A DNA stretch of 64,000 nt, taken from assembly GCA_046351235.1 (NCBI GenBank), contig JAXLYV010000007.1, forward strand, positions 334,398-398,397. The letters run 5' to 3'. Of this stretch, positions 1 through 8,685 are shown piece after piece. Below the pieces are notes generated by a model. It was not told the origin of the DNA. It saw only the letters and a list, made by a program, of their open reading frames with translations, and made no database searches. The DNA is from JBBSAT01 sp046351235 (GTDB lineage Bacteria > Myxococcota_A > Polyangia > Polyangiales > Sandaracinaceae). Position 1 is the first letter of the stretch. Each line of letters begins with the position of its first letter. The translations under genes and the position numbers were made by a program.

Positions 1-254
1 GCGCGGGAGGCGACCTCGGCCCCGCTCGCCACGTCCGCGATGCCCTGCTCGAGGGCGAGAGCGCACGGCGCGGGCGCCTCCGTCGGCGATGGCGGGGCAG
101 GGGAGGGCGTGGGCTCGGCCGCCGCGAGACCGCTGGCGTGCGGCGTCGAGGTCGTCGCGGGAGCGACCGAAGGCGGGGCGCCGCACGCGATCGCGAGCGC
201 GGTGGCGGCGACGAGCGTGAGCGGTGCGAGGTGGAGCTCGTGCAGGGTTCTCAT
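1..254 (-). CDS. Putative lipoprotein, 3' end outside the window
   Basis: The reading frame starts at the ATG complementary to 252-254 and runs off the left edge, giving 84 codons. It begins with a short charged stretch and a hydrophobic segment ending in LALAIACGAPP, a plausible lipoprotein signal with the Cys near residue 23. A Pro/Ala/Thr-rich linker follows, typical of myxobacterial surface lipoproteins. The start lies 36 bases after the stop of the histidine kinase gene on the same strand, so the two may be co-transcribed. The function cannot be inferred because the mature domain is not in the window. Confidence 0.6.
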   Translation of the reverse strand, partial: MRTLHELHLAPLTLVAATALAIACGAPPSVAPATTSTPHASGLAAAEPTPSPAPPSPTEAPAPCALALEQGIADVASGAEVASR

Positions 255-290
255 CGGCGGCCCCGGTACTCTACGCGCGCTGCCGGGCGG

Positions 291-1880
291 CTACGTGGCC
301 GAGCGCTCGGGAGGCGGCGCGGGCGGCGCGCCCACGGCCGCCACGCTGCCGTCGACGGCGCGCAGCGAGAACGACACGCGCGCGCCGCCGCCCTCGGGCG
401 ACTCGACCCACGCGCGCCCGCCGTGCGCCTCCGCGATGCGCTTGACGAGCGCGAGGCCGATGCCTGATCCGCGCACGCCGCCGTGATCCTTGCTGCGCAC
501 GCGGAAGAAGCGCTCGAACACGCGGCGGTGGTGCTCCGGCGGAATCCCCGGCCCGTGGTCGCGCACGCGCACGTAGACGTGCCGCCGCCCGCGCTCCAGC
601 GAGACGATCACGGGGCTCCCGGCGCCGTACTTCACGGCGTTGTCGATCAGATTCAGGAGCGCGAGCAAGAGCGCCTGCTCGTCGAAGCGCGCCAGCGGGA
701 TGGGCCCGTCGACCTGCACGCTGATCGACGTGCTCGCATCGAGCCTTCCTCGGTAGGTCTCCACCGCGCGCGTCACGAGATCCGCGAGATCCCCCTCGCG
801 GAAGTCGTACGCCTCTTTCCCGCGCTCGATGGCCGAGAAGTCGAGCACGTTCTCGATCAGCGCGCTCAGGCGCTCGGACTCTCGCAGGATGGTCTCGAGG
901 TACTGGCGACGCTTCTGATCGTCGCGCACGCGATCGGTCAGCAGCATCTCGCTGAACATGCGCACGACCGAGAGCGGCGTCTTCAGCTCGTGCGACACGT
1001 TCGCGATGAACTCGCTCCGGAGCGCGTTCAGGCGGCTCTCCTTCGCGGCGCCGTAGAGCAGGAACACGAGCCCCAGCAGCATCACCGCCAGCGCCAGGCC
1101 GATGAGCCCCGCCTCGGTGTACTGCCGCGTCGCGGTCCCGGCGCGCAGCTCGGGCGCGGCCTTCGGCGCGACCTGGATGCGCCATCCGTAGAAGGTCGAC
1201 GGGAACGTGCGCCCCACGAGGTAGTCGCCAGCGCGGGCGAGGCTCGGCCCGTACACGATGTGCCCCTCCTCGTCGACGACGTTCCAGCGCCGCTCGCGCT
1301 CCTCGTTGACGAAGATCTCGGGAAAGACGTTGCGGATGACGTAGCCGGTGTCGTGGTGCGCGACCATGTACACGCGGCGCCCGTCGTGGCGCACGGCGCG
1401 GTACGAGACGAGGTAGCTCTCGCTGCCGTACGTGCGGTGCAGGTGTCGCAGCTGCCCGATCGGCGCGTTCTGGAGCGAGAGGTCCGGCAGGATCTGCTCG
1501 GTGAGCGTCTTGACGAAGTCCTCGCGCTCCTCGTCGCTGCAGCGGCACCGATCGGCGATCACGTTGCCACCGTCGTCGAGCATCACGAGCGCGCGCACGC
1601 TCGGCGAGAGGCGCTCGGCGAGCGGAGGCCAGGTCGTCTCGAACCCGTGTGGGTCGCTCGGGCTCATCAGCTGGAAGACGGCCTCGTCGGCGTGGATGAC
1701 CATCTGCTCGATGCGGTCGACCTTCTCGTCCACGAGGAGCAGCGTGGTCTGCAGCACCGACTGCTCGGAGATCTGCGTCAGCTGCCGCGCCGACTGCAGC
1801 GAGTAGTACCCGAGCACGCCCGCCGCCACGAGGATGGCGGGCAAGAGCACGAGGTAGATGAACCGGCCGGACCACTCCAT
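291..1880 (-). CDS. Membrane sensor histidine kinase
   Basis: This 529-residue protein is a two-component sensor kinase of the inner membrane. It has an N-terminal membrane helix (about residues 6-28), a periplasmic sensing region of about 225 residues, and a second helix (about 257-279). A HisKA dimerisation segment follows, with the phospho-acceptor His297 in FIANVSHELKTPLS. The HATPase domain shows an N-box (LLNLIDNAVKYG), a G1 box (DHGPGIP) and a G2 box (GSGIGLALVK). I chose the ATG at 1880 because it puts the first membrane helix at the N terminus; an open frame extends upstream but looks non-coding. No response regulator is adjacent. The nearest one, at 3.9 kb, is on the other strand, so the partner is unknown. 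Confidence 0.92.
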   Translation of the reverse strand: MEWSGRFIYLVLLPAILVAAGVLGYYSLQSARQLTQISEQSVLQTTLLLVDEKVDRIEQMVIHADEAVFQLMSPSDPHGFETTWPPLAERLSPSVRALVMLDDGGNVIADRCRCSDEEREDFVKTLTEQILPDLSLQNAPIGQLRHLHRTYGSESYLVSYRAVRHDGRRVYMVAHHDTGYVIRNVFPEIFVNEERERRWNVVDEEGHIVYGPSLARAGDYLVGRTFPSTFYGWRIQVAPKAAPELRAGTATRQYTEAGLIGLALAVMLLGLVFLLYGAAKESRLNALRSEFIANVSHELKTPLSVVRMFSEMLLTDRVRDDQKRRQYLETILRESERLSALIENVLDFSAIERGKEAYDFREGDLADLVTRAVETYRGRLDASTSISVQVDGPIPLARFDEQALLLALLNLIDNAVKYGAGSPVIVSLERGRRHVYVRVRDHGPGIPPEHHRRVFERFFRVRSKDHGGVRGSGIGLALVKRIAEAHGGRAWVESPEGGGARVSFSLRAVDGSVAAVGAPPAPPPERSAT

Positions 1881-2178
1881 CGCGAGCGGCGCAAGCGTAG
1901 TACGACGGCCCGGAACGAACGATCCGGGTCGTCCGAGGCCGTTCCGCGAGTCGATCGGCAACGAGCGCGCTCCGCGGAGCGTCGAGCGAGCGCGCTCGAG
2001 GATTCGTGCTCCTCGTCCTGCGCGAAACCGCCCGCTCGGGCCCCCGTGGCCGCGTCGCGATGTGCCGCGTCCCGTCGCGGCCTGCGACACGGACGTCCGA
2101 GAGCTGTCACGAGATTGCTCGCTTTTCCGCGCTACGAGCTTGGTGCGCTCGTTGCTACGCCCTCACGCGGAGCTCCCC

Positions 2179-2265
2179 ATGCTCATGAGCCTCGCCCTCT
2201 TCACGACCCTCGCCGCGCTGCTCGCGGCCGGCGCTTTCGAGCTGACCCACCGCCGCTCGCCCTGA
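2179..2265 (+). CDS. Possible 28-residue single-span membrane peptide
   Basis: A very short frame starting at ATG 2179 encodes one hydrophobic helix followed by a charged tail (ELTHRRSP). A weak GGAG lies about seven bases upstream. It sits alone between the histidine kinase and the TPR gene, in a stretch less G+C-rich than its surroundings. There is no homology argument. The only support is the clean signal-anchor pattern, so it may be spurious. Confidence 0.22.
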   Translation: MLMSLALFTTLAALLAAGAFELTHRRSP

Positions 2266-2280
2266 ACGGCGCTCGCGCGG

Positions 2281-2970
2281 TCAGCCCAGCAGGCGCGCCA
2301 CGTGCGCGCGGATCCACCACGGGAACTGGCGGCGTCGCTGGAAGCCCGGGATCTGGCCCCACGTGCGCACGGCCTCGTCGAGATCCTTCTTCGCCGCCTC
2401 GGCCTCGCCGGCCCGCCGATGCGCGCGCGCCTTCTTCACCAGGCCCTCGATCGACGACGTCGAGGTGGAGAGGTAGCGGTCGTAGGCGTCGATCGCCTCG
2501 TCGAAGCGCCCGAGCTCGAAGAGCGCATCGCCCGCGAGCAGGTAGGGCTCGCCGAAGCGCAGCCGCGGATCCCGCTCGACCGACTGCACGAGCGGGTCGA
2601 GCGCTTCCTGGTACTTGCCCTGTCGGTACGCGGCGAGCCCGGCGAGGAAGAGCAGCTCGGCGTCGTCCGGGAAGCGCTTGCGCGCGTCGGCCACGAGCTC
2701 GGCGGCGCGCCCTGGGCGCATGCGGTCCATGTAGATCATCGCCAGATCGCGCCGTGCCGTCACGTTCGACGGGTTCGCCTCGATCTGCCGGCTCAGCGCC
2801 GAGATGCGCCCGAACGTGCGGACGAAGACCCAGGGATCGGGGATCCACCGGCGGGCCAGGAAGATCAGGCCGATCGGGATCAAGAGCCACGGGTTCTGGC
2901 TGACGAGGCCGAGAACCATCATGGCGATCATGTAATAGAAGTACCCGTACCCGGTGCCCATGTTGCCCAC
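2281..2970 (-). CDS. Membrane-anchored TPR protein
   Basis: The protein has 229 residues. The N-terminal 40 residues form one or two hydrophobic helices (YFYYMIAMMVLGLVS, then WLLIPIGLIFLARRW). The rest is made of tetratricopeptide repeats: the pattern A..Y...G....A......A is clear around residues 80-180, for example in AYRQGKYQEALDPLVQSV. TPR domains are protein-docking scaffolds, and this one would face the cytoplasm or periplasm from a membrane anchor. The start is GTG at 2970, or ATG at 2961. No neighbour indicates a partner. Confidence 0.8.
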   Translation of the reverse strand: MGNMGTGYGYFYYMIAMMVLGLVSQNPWLLIPIGLIFLARRWIPDPWVFVRTFGRISALSRQIEANPSNVTARRDLAMIYMDRMRPGRAAELVADARKRFPDDAELLFLAGLAAYRQGKYQEALDPLVQSVERDPRLRFGEPYLLAGDALFELGRFDEAIDAYDRYLSTSTSSIEGLVKKARAHRRAGEAEAAKKDLDEAVRTWGQIPGFQRRRQFPWWIRAHVARLLG

Positions 2971-3132
2971 GATCCCGGTGCTCCAGCCTGCGAGCTACGG
3001 CGGTCCGCGCGAGATCTTCCCGGGAGGCTACCACCTCGCCCACGTCGGCGAACCGTGGCTCCCCGCGCTCGTGCGGGGCGGCATGGCGCCAGGCTCCGCG
3101 GGCTGGCAGCGTCGCCTCGGGAGAACGCCGCG

Positions 3133-3640
3133 ATGCGCATCGAGAACGTACCCTTCGTCACCACCGACTGGTCGAGCGTGCCCCCCGTCGTCCATCCCGG
3201 GGCCACGGGCCACGCGGTGTGGCGCACGCTCGAGCTCGGGAACATCCGCGTGAGGCGAGTGGACTACTCGCCCGGCTACCTCGCCGACTTCTGATCGGCT
3301 CGCCCGCTCCGGGCCCTCCCGTCCGCGGGCTACGCCCGCTCCCGTCCGGGCCCTCCGGGGCGAGCACTCCTTGCTGAGTACTGATCGGCTCGCCCGCTCC
3401 GGGCCCTCCCGTCCGCGGGCTACGCCCGCTCCCGTCCGGGCTCTCCGGGGCGAGCACTCCTTGCTGCCCTGGTGCACCCGAGGCCACGTCGTGCTGGTCC
3501 TCGAGGGAGAGCTCGTCACGGAGCTCGCGGATGGACGCGTGCACACCCTCGGCCCGGGCCAGAGCTACCAGGTGGCGAGCGACGCCGAGCCACATCGATC
3601 CTCGACCCCGCGCGGCGCGAAGCTCTTCATCGTCGACTGA
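3133..3640 (+). pseudogene. DHCW-motif cupin gene disrupted by a repeat insertion
   Basis: Codons 1-52 (3133-3288) and 3470-3640 together encode an almost complete small cupin of the DHCW family: MRIENVPFVTTDW at the N terminus, then WCTRGHVVLVLEGEL, GQSYQVASDAEPHRSST and GAKLFIVD at the C terminus. Between LAD and WC, where family members carry His-Trp-Cys, sit about 180 bases consisting of two 90-bp repeats. The insertion creates a TGA at 3292-3294 and leaves the second half in a different frame. The His codon of the signature is lost. The gene is therefore inactive unless the insert is removed. The sequence of both halves is well preserved, which suggests a recent event. Confidence 0.85.
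3291..3470 (+). repeat. Two head-to-tail 90-bp palindromic units (REP/MITE-like)
   Basis: Units at 3291-3380 and 3381-3470 are identical for about 86 bases except for one C/T change, and then diverge at their last four bases. Each begins with ctgatcggctcgcccgctcc and ends near ggggcgagcactccttgctg, so CTCGCCC and GGGCGAG form short terminal inverted repeats. The centre (cgggctacgcccg) is a further near-palindrome. Related copies lie at 43037, 47401 and, inverted, at 55187. The pair interrupts the cupin gene. No protein is encoded, so movement would need a transposase in trans. Confidence 0.85.
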
Positions 3641-3704
3641 AGGTCGTTGCCTCGTCAGTGGCGGCGGATCATCACGCCGCGGCTGACCGACGATGCAGAG
3701 TGTC

Positions 3705-3723
3705 GTCCACCCGTCGGGTGGAC
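3705..3723. promoter_or_regulatory. Perfect 9-bp-arm palindrome upstream of a response regulator
   Basis: GTCCACCCG, one base, then CGGGTGGAC. It lies between the cupin remnant and the regulator gene starting at 3903. It could be an operator for the downstream regulator or a hairpin ending the upstream transcript. There is no T-run, which slightly favours an operator. Confidence 0.4.
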
Positions 3724-3902
3724 AGTCGTTTCGGCTGCGCAAACTTGTCACCCGCAACCATTGTTGCACTACCCCTCGGGCGTCCCCTCGTTCACCTTCG
3801 TGCGTCGTGGGCCACGGCGACGGCGATGCCGGTCGATCGCGCACGCCGAAGAACGACGGCGCGGCTGAGCCGTACGCAACGCTCGCGGCGCCAGGTCGAG
3901 AC

Positions 3903-4586
3903 ATGGGCATGCCTCGCCCCCGTCTCCCCCTCGCGCCCGAGCCGGTGTCGTCCACGCATCGGATCCTGCCGCGCCTCGGTGAGGCGCCGCTCGTCCTCGT
4001 CGTGGACGACGACGCGCTCGTGCGCTCCGCGATGGCCCGCGCGGTCGCCACGTGCGCGCGCGTGCTCGTGGCGGAGGGCTTCGCGACCGCGCTCGCGCTG
4101 GTGAAGGGCGCTCGGGAGCCGCTCGGCGCTGCGATCGTCGACATCGGCTTGCGCGATGGATCCGGGCTCGAGCTCGCCCGCAGGCTCCACGCCTCCGCGC
4201 CCACGCTGCCGATCCTGCTCGTGACGGGCGATATCCACGCCACCGCGGTGAACGCCGCGCAGGAGCTCCACGTCGAGATCGTCGCCAAGCCCCTCGTCGT
4301 CGGCACGCTGACCGATTTCGTCGAGCGCTCTCGCGCCGGCGCCCTCGGTGCGCGCATCGCGCGCGCCACCGAGAGCTATGCACGCGCGACCGACCTGACC
4401 CCCGCCGAGGAGATGCTCGTGTCCTTGGCGGTGCAAGGCGTGCGCTCGGGCGATCTGTCGGCGCGCCTCGGCGTGACGCCAGGAACCGTGAAGAGCCAGG
4501 TCACGAGCGTCCTGTTCAAGACCCGGGAGCACAGTCTCGAGTCGGTCGCGCGCGTCGTGCTCTTGCGGGCGTTGGCGCTGCGCTGA
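3903..4586 (+). CDS. Response regulator with LuxR-type HTH output
   Basis: The protein has 227 residues. The receiver domain shows LVLVVDDDALVRSAM (acidic pocket), AAIVDIGLRDGSG (the Asp before IGLRDG is the likely phospho-acceptor), ILLVTGD and the conserved Lys in IVAKPL. The C-terminal 70 residues look like a LuxR/GerE-type helix-turn-helix: LTPAEEMLVSLAVQG, then LSARLGVTPGTVKSQVTSVLFKT. It probably binds DNA when phosphorylated. I prefer the ATG at 3903 over an in-frame upstream extension, which has non-coding character and would swallow the palindrome at 3705. It is not adjacent to a kinase, so its input signal is unknown. Confidence 0.85.
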   Translation: MGMPRPRLPLAPEPVSSTHRILPRLGEAPLVLVVDDDALVRSAMARAVATCARVLVAEGFATALALVKGAREPLGAAIVDIGLRDGSGLELARRLHASAPTLPILLVTGDIHATAVNAAQELHVEIVAKPLVVGTLTDFVERSRAGALGARIARATESYARATDLTPAEEMLVSLAVQGVRSGDLSARLGVTPGTVKSQVTSVLFKTREHSLESVARVVLLRALALR

Positions 4587-4606
4587 GCTGAGCTGAGCTG
4601 AGCTGA
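4582..4606 (+). repeat. Five tandem GCTGA units over a stop codon
   Basis: The pentanucleotide gctga is repeated five times without error. The first unit contains the TGA stop of the response regulator gene. Because the stop is in the first unit, slippage would not alter the protein. Confidence 0.75.
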
Positions 4607-4718
4607 GCGGCTCGAGCGCGTGGCGAACAGAATCACCACCACTTTGCATCATCCCTAGGTCAGATGTGCTCGCGAACGAACGCGTGTACGACGGGAAACC
4701 ATGACGACGCGCGCGCAG

Positions 4719-5237
4719 TCAGAACGGGAGGCAGCACGTCTGGCCGGAGGGGCAGAGATAGATCTCGGCCTCGCCGAGCCGCCCGGTGCACAGGTTCGGG
4801 CCACCCCATGCGTCGCAGGTTCCGCTGCTGTCCTCACAGGGCGCGGGGTGCCCGGTCGCGGGCTCGCAGCAGACGCGGCCCTCGTCGCACGCGAACATGC
4901 CGTGAGGCACGTCCGGGGAGATGCACGTGAAAGGCACCATGGGGGTCACGCAGACGTAGCCCTGCAGCTCGCAGGCGCTCGCGACGTGCGCGTCGGTCTC
5001 CACGAAGGCATCGGTTCCGGCATCGGTACCGCCGTCCTGGCCTCCATCGAGCCCATCCAGGGTGATGTCCTCCCGCACGAGCACGTCCTCGAGCGCCACC
5101 GCGTCGAGACCGGTGTCGTGCGTCGAAGCGTCGACCTCGGCCGCATCCGTCCCTCCCGCGGGGCCCGAACAGCCGGCATCGAAGGCAAGGGCGAGCGCGA
5201 GCGAGAGGATGGCAATCCGGATCCGGTCGTCAGTCAT
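4719..5237 (-). CDS. Secreted Cys-rich lipoprotein
   Basis: The protein has 172 residues. The signal peptide ends in LALAFDAGCSG, so a lipidated Cys at about residue 23 is likely. An Asp/Thr/Gly-rich linker follows (residues 25-85), then a compact region with twelve Cys residues, including CELQGYVCVTP, CDEGRVCCEP and CPSGQTCCLPF, probably disulfide-linked. This is the architecture of many uncharacterised myxobacterial surface proteins. It is transcribed divergently from the large lipoprotein gene at 5292, with about 55 bases between them. No specific function is inferred. Confidence 0.75.
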   Translation of the reverse strand: MTDDRIRIAILSLALALAFDAGCSGPAGGTDAAEVDASTHDTGLDAVALEDVLVREDITLDGLDGGQDGGTDAGTDAFVETDAHVASACELQGYVCVTPMVPFTCISPDVPHGMFACDEGRVCCEPATGHPAPCEDSSGTCDAWGGPNLCTGRLGEAEIYLCPSGQTCCLPF

Positions 5238-5291
5238 GGGCGGGCACCTCGGCGCCAGTCTTATCACGGATGGGCCGCTGGGCTGTCGATC

Positions 5292-7865
5292 GTGATTGCC
5301 TGTTTGTCGATTCAAGGATGCGCCTACGAGACGGCAGAGGCGATCCCCGAGTTCGATTGTTCTCCTTCGCTCACGACCAACGCGGCGTCGTATGCGGTCG
5401 GCACGAGCTTCACCACTTCGTGGAGCTGTATTCCCGCGGGCACCACGTGGCTCACCGTGGTTCCGTCGGGATCGCCGTGCCCGGGCTACAACCCAGAGGG
5501 ACTCTTCACGGGCGCGTCCACCGTGATGGGCTCGAAGACGTTCGCGGGAACGATTGGCCCTGGGACCTGGGTGGCGCGCCTCTACTCGGGTCGATCGTGC
5601 TCGCTCGTCGCCGAGACCAGCGCCTTTTCCATCACGGCGAGCGGGAGCGCGTCGATCTCCACGAATGTCTCGACCTACCACGCGGGCAATTCGATCGTCG
5701 TGAGCTGGTCGGGCCTCCCCGGTGGCTCGCTCGACTGGGTGAGTGTCACGCACCCCGAGTCCGACTCCGCCCACTACCTCCAGTACTTCTGGACCGGGGG
5801 CGCCGCGTCGGGGACACACACCATCGCCGCGTCCACACTCGGGACCGGCACCTTCGTCGTCAACGCGCACACCGGCAACACGCTCCCGATCCTCGCCCAG
5901 AGCGCTCCCTTCACCGTGGACGCGCCCGTCAGCGTGACGACCAACGCCGCGACGTACGACGTCGCCGCTCCGATCACGTTTGCCTGGGCTCTCAACACGG
6001 CAGCCTCGAACTACATCGAGATTCGACCCGCGAGCGCCGATCCGCTCGACGTCGCGGCGTACTACCGATACTTCTGGGCGCCGACGCAGACCGGCTCGAC
6101 GACGATCACGCCGCACCTGCCGCCGGGGCGCTACCTCGCCGTCGCGTACGAGATGAACACGACGCACGTGATCGCCACGAGCACGCCGTTCGACGTCGTC
6201 GGCGCCGCCCCCTCCGTGGACGCGCCCGAGCTTCTCGCGCCGATGACCTCGTTCGACGTGCGTTGGTCCGGAATGAGCGCCTGGACCAACAACGATTGGA
6301 TCGGCATCCGGAGCTGGAGCGGCGCGGCTTATCCGTACTACAGCTACCTCGGCGGCCTCTCCTCGGGCACCCACACCTTCTCCTCGCTTCCCCTGACCCC
6401 GGGGAGGTATCGGGTCGACGCATTCGACTACAACGGGGCGACCAACTTCCTCGTCGCGAGCGACGAGATGGTCGTCTACCAACCGGCGTGCATGAGCGGC
6501 ACGGTGCCGCTGCCCGACGGAACCTCGTGCGGCGCGAACCTGCAGTGCTTCTCGGGGCTCTGCGTCGCGGTCAGCTCCGGCTGGTGCGGCGACGGCGTAC
6601 GCAAGCCCGGCCCCTCGGGCCGCGAGGGCTGCGACGACGGCTACACCGACGCCGGCGACGCGTGCGATGCGACCTGCCATCCCACGGCCCTCGTCGTCGC
6701 CGGCAGGGAAGGGCGCCGCGACGAGACTCCGGGGCAGATTCCCGCGGTCGCCGAGGACGGCACGGGGCGCGTTCTGTTCGTGTGGCTCGCCGATCGCGTC
6801 GTCGCGGGCGAGCCCACGGCCGACGTCGTCGCGCGCCGCTTCACGAGCGCGGGCCATCCGATCGACGCCGCGCCGATCGTGCTCGAGGCCGGCGTCGGCA
6901 TCTCGGGCGCGGCGCGGCCGACGGTGGCGGGCCAGGCGCAAGGATGGATCGTCAGCTGGCGTTCCACCGCGGCCGAGCCGAGCGGCGGCGCAGAGGGCGG
7001 CATCGTGGCCCGCACGGTGAGCCGCGACGGCGTGCTCGGCACGCGGCGCGTGGTGAACGAGACGATCCGCGGCGACCAGCTCGACCCGGTGATCGCGCGC
7101 CTGAGCACCGGCGCGGTGGTGGTGTGGGTCGACCGCTCGGTCGACGGCCTCACCGGGGACCTGCGCGCGCGCATGATCGACACGACGGGGCGGCCCACCG
7201 GCCACGAGCTCGCCGTGGCGGCGGACCCATCGCTCGACGAGTCCCGCCCGTTCGTGGTCGCGCGCGGAACGTCGACCACGCCCTCGAGCCGCTGGGCGGT
7301 CGCGTGGGACGGATCGCTGGCCTCCGACAACGTGCTGCCCGAGGTGCGCCTGCGCCGCTTCGACGGGGCGACCGCGCTGGATGCGGCGGACCTGCAAGTC
7401 TCACACGCCTGGGGCAGCGAGGTCTCGCTCGCCGCGACGAGCACCGGTATCTACGCCGCGTGGACGTCGCGCGCGGCGGACGCCCGCGGCGATGTCGCCG
7501 CGCGCTTCGTGGCCGACGGCACGACGACGATCGCCGACGACACCACTGGCGTCGACCACTACACGGCGACGACCGAGCCGGGCTCGCCCGCCCACTACTA
7601 CGCAGACACGTCGCCCGCGATCGCCGCGGTGACCGGCGGCTACGTGATCGCGTACCACACGACCGCCGCGCCCGACGGCGGGCGGCTCGCGCGCTCGACG
7701 GGCGCGACCGTGGCCGCCGAGGTGATGGACCTCGAGAGCGAGCTCTTGGTGGGGGAGCACGCGTCGCTCGTGAGCACCGGTCGTGGCCTGTGGGCCACGT
7801 ACCAGAACCAAACCGCGACGACGACGGCGACGTCGTTCGTCGCGTTTCTGATGGCGGGGAGTTGA
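5292..7865 (+). CDS. Large repeat-containing outer-surface lipoprotein
   Basis: About 857 residues. A short hydrophobic start followed by LSIQGCAYETAE suggests a lipoprotein. Four repeats of about 90 residues follow; each contains a motif such as FTTSWSC or IVVSWSG, and the last three share a motif such as YLQYFWTG and a later SGTHT or TGSTT block. They resemble Ig-like or adhesin beta-domains. Near residue 430 there is a myxobacterial CGDG...GCDDG...CDATC disulfide repeat. The C-terminal 390 residues have repeated short beta-type blocks ending in WVDRS, WDGS or AWTSR, suggesting a propeller. The start is uncertain: GTG 5292 is the best candidate, and no ATG in this frame gives a sensible signal. 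It is the first gene of the co-directional toxin block, four bases before the next ATG. Confidence 0.72.
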   Translation: MIACLSIQGCAYETAEAIPEFDCSPSLTTNAASYAVGTSFTTSWSCIPAGTTWLTVVPSGSPCPGYNPEGLFTGASTVMGSKTFAGTIGPGTWVARLYSGRSCSLVAETSAFSITASGSASISTNVSTYHAGNSIVVSWSGLPGGSLDWVSVTHPESDSAHYLQYFWTGGAASGTHTIAASTLGTGTFVVNAHTGNTLPILAQSAPFTVDAPVSVTTNAATYDVAAPITFAWALNTAASNYIEIRPASADPLDVAAYYRYFWAPTQTGSTTITPHLPPGRYLAVAYEMNTTHVIATSTPFDVVGAAPSVDAPELLAPMTSFDVRWSGMSAWTNNDWIGIRSWSGAAYPYYSYLGGLSSGTHTFSSLPLTPGRYRVDAFDYNGATNFLVASDEMVVYQPACMSGTVPLPDGTSCGANLQCFSGLCVAVSSGWCGDGVRKPGPSGREGCDDGYTDAGDACDATCHPTALVVAGREGRRDETPGQIPAVAEDGTGRVLFVWLADRVVAGEPTADVVARRFTSAGHPIDAAPIVLEAGVGISGAARPTVAGQAQGWIVSWRSTAAEPSGGAEGGIVARTVSRDGVLGTRRVVNETIRGDQLDPVIARLSTGAVVVWVDRSVDGLTGDLRARMIDTTGRPTGHELAVAADPSLDESRPFVVARGTSTTPSSRWAVAWDGSLASDNVLPEVRLRRFDGATALDAADLQVSHAWGSEVSLAATSTGIYAAWTSRAADARGDVAARFVADGTTTIADDTTGVDHYTATTEPGSPAHYYADTSPAIAAVTGGYVIAYHTTAAPDGGRLARSTGATVAAEVMDLESELLVGEHASLVSTGRGLWATYQNQTATTTATSFVAFLMAGS

Positions 7866-7869
7866 GGAG

Positions 7870-8685
7870 ATGAGAGCAATGGAGAATCGAGTGTCGATGT
7901 CGACGTGCCGATCCGGCGTGCATTCACCGGGCGTGTGGACGCTCGTCCTCGTGTGTGCGCTCGCGCCCGCATGCGAGAACGCTCAGCCGTACGTGCAGGA
8001 TAGTTCGGTCGGCATCGACTCTGCCATGCCAGCGGACGCCCGGGTCGAGTCCGATGGTGGGGGAGAGCCGGCTGATGCGTGGGCGGTAGATGCGCCGGAC
8101 GGCAACTGCGGACCCTGCGATGATGGGGTGCCGTGCACGGACGACTATTGTGACTCGCTTCACACGTGCGTTCATCGCCTGAACGATGCCTCGTGCGGTT
8201 CGACGATGTACTGCGACCGGGTGGCCGGATGCGTGGGCGCCGGCGCGTGTTCGGTGTGGACCGATTGCGACTATCCGGACCGCGCATGCGTGACGACCAC
8301 CTGTGATGGCAGTGTCTGCCACTACACCATTCGCGACGTGGACGGGGACGGCTATGCATCGATGGAGTGCTCGGGGTTCGATTGCGACGATTCCGATGCC
8401 TCCATCAACCCGGCGGGAACCGAAACATGCAACGCTCGTGACGACGACTGCGACGGTACCTACGACGAGGACATGCCGACGCTGCTCTGTCCCACGCATT
8501 GGGGCAGTCCGGCGGTAGGCTATACATGCATCGCCGGCCAATGCGGGTGCGCTCACGACGAGTGCCTCGGGCCGGGGCGCTACGAATGCGTAGACCTCCG
8601 CACTACCCCGGAGCACTGCGGATCCTGCGAGAATGTTTGCGCGTCTGGGCGCGCGTGTGTGGGCGGTCAATGCGTGGCGATGTGA
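7870..8685 (+). CDS. MopE-like Cys-rich lipoprotein
   Basis: The protein has 271 residues. The signal peptide ends with VCALAPACENA, a lipobox. The mature protein holds a Cys-rich block (CGPCDDGVPCTDDYCDS), then a putative metal-binding motif of the MopE type (DVDGDGY, FDCDDSDASINPAG, CNARDDDCDG), then further Cys pairs (CGSCENVCASGRACVGGQC). The motif is Ca2+- or Cu-binding in known relatives; here that is inference. It starts four bases after the previous stop, with GGAG in between, so translation is coupled. It is paralogous to the N-terminal half of the protein at 18929. Confidence 0.8.
   Translation: MRAMENRVSMSTCRSGVHSPGVWTLVLVCALAPACENAQPYVQDSSVGIDSAMPADARVESDGGGEPADAWAVDAPDGNCGPCDDGVPCTDDYCDSLHTCVHRLNDASCGSTMYCDRVAGCVGAGACSVWTDCDYPDRACVTTTCDGSVCHYTIRDVDGDGYASMECSGFDCDDSDASINPAGTETCNARDDDCDGTYDEDMPTLLCPTHWGSPAVGYTCIAGQCGCAHDECLGPGRYECVDLRTTPEHCGSCENVCASGRACVGGQCVAM

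Noticed and set aside
483..2903. 806-codon open frame on the plus strand
   Set aside because: It is the shadow of the histidine kinase and TPR genes, both of which show clear domain motifs; its product is Arg/Ala-rich with no recognisable fold.
4701..5291. In-frame extension of the large lipoprotein upstream of 5292
   Set aside because: It runs antisense through the Cys-rich lipoprotein gene at 4719-5237 and lacks a signal or conserved pattern.
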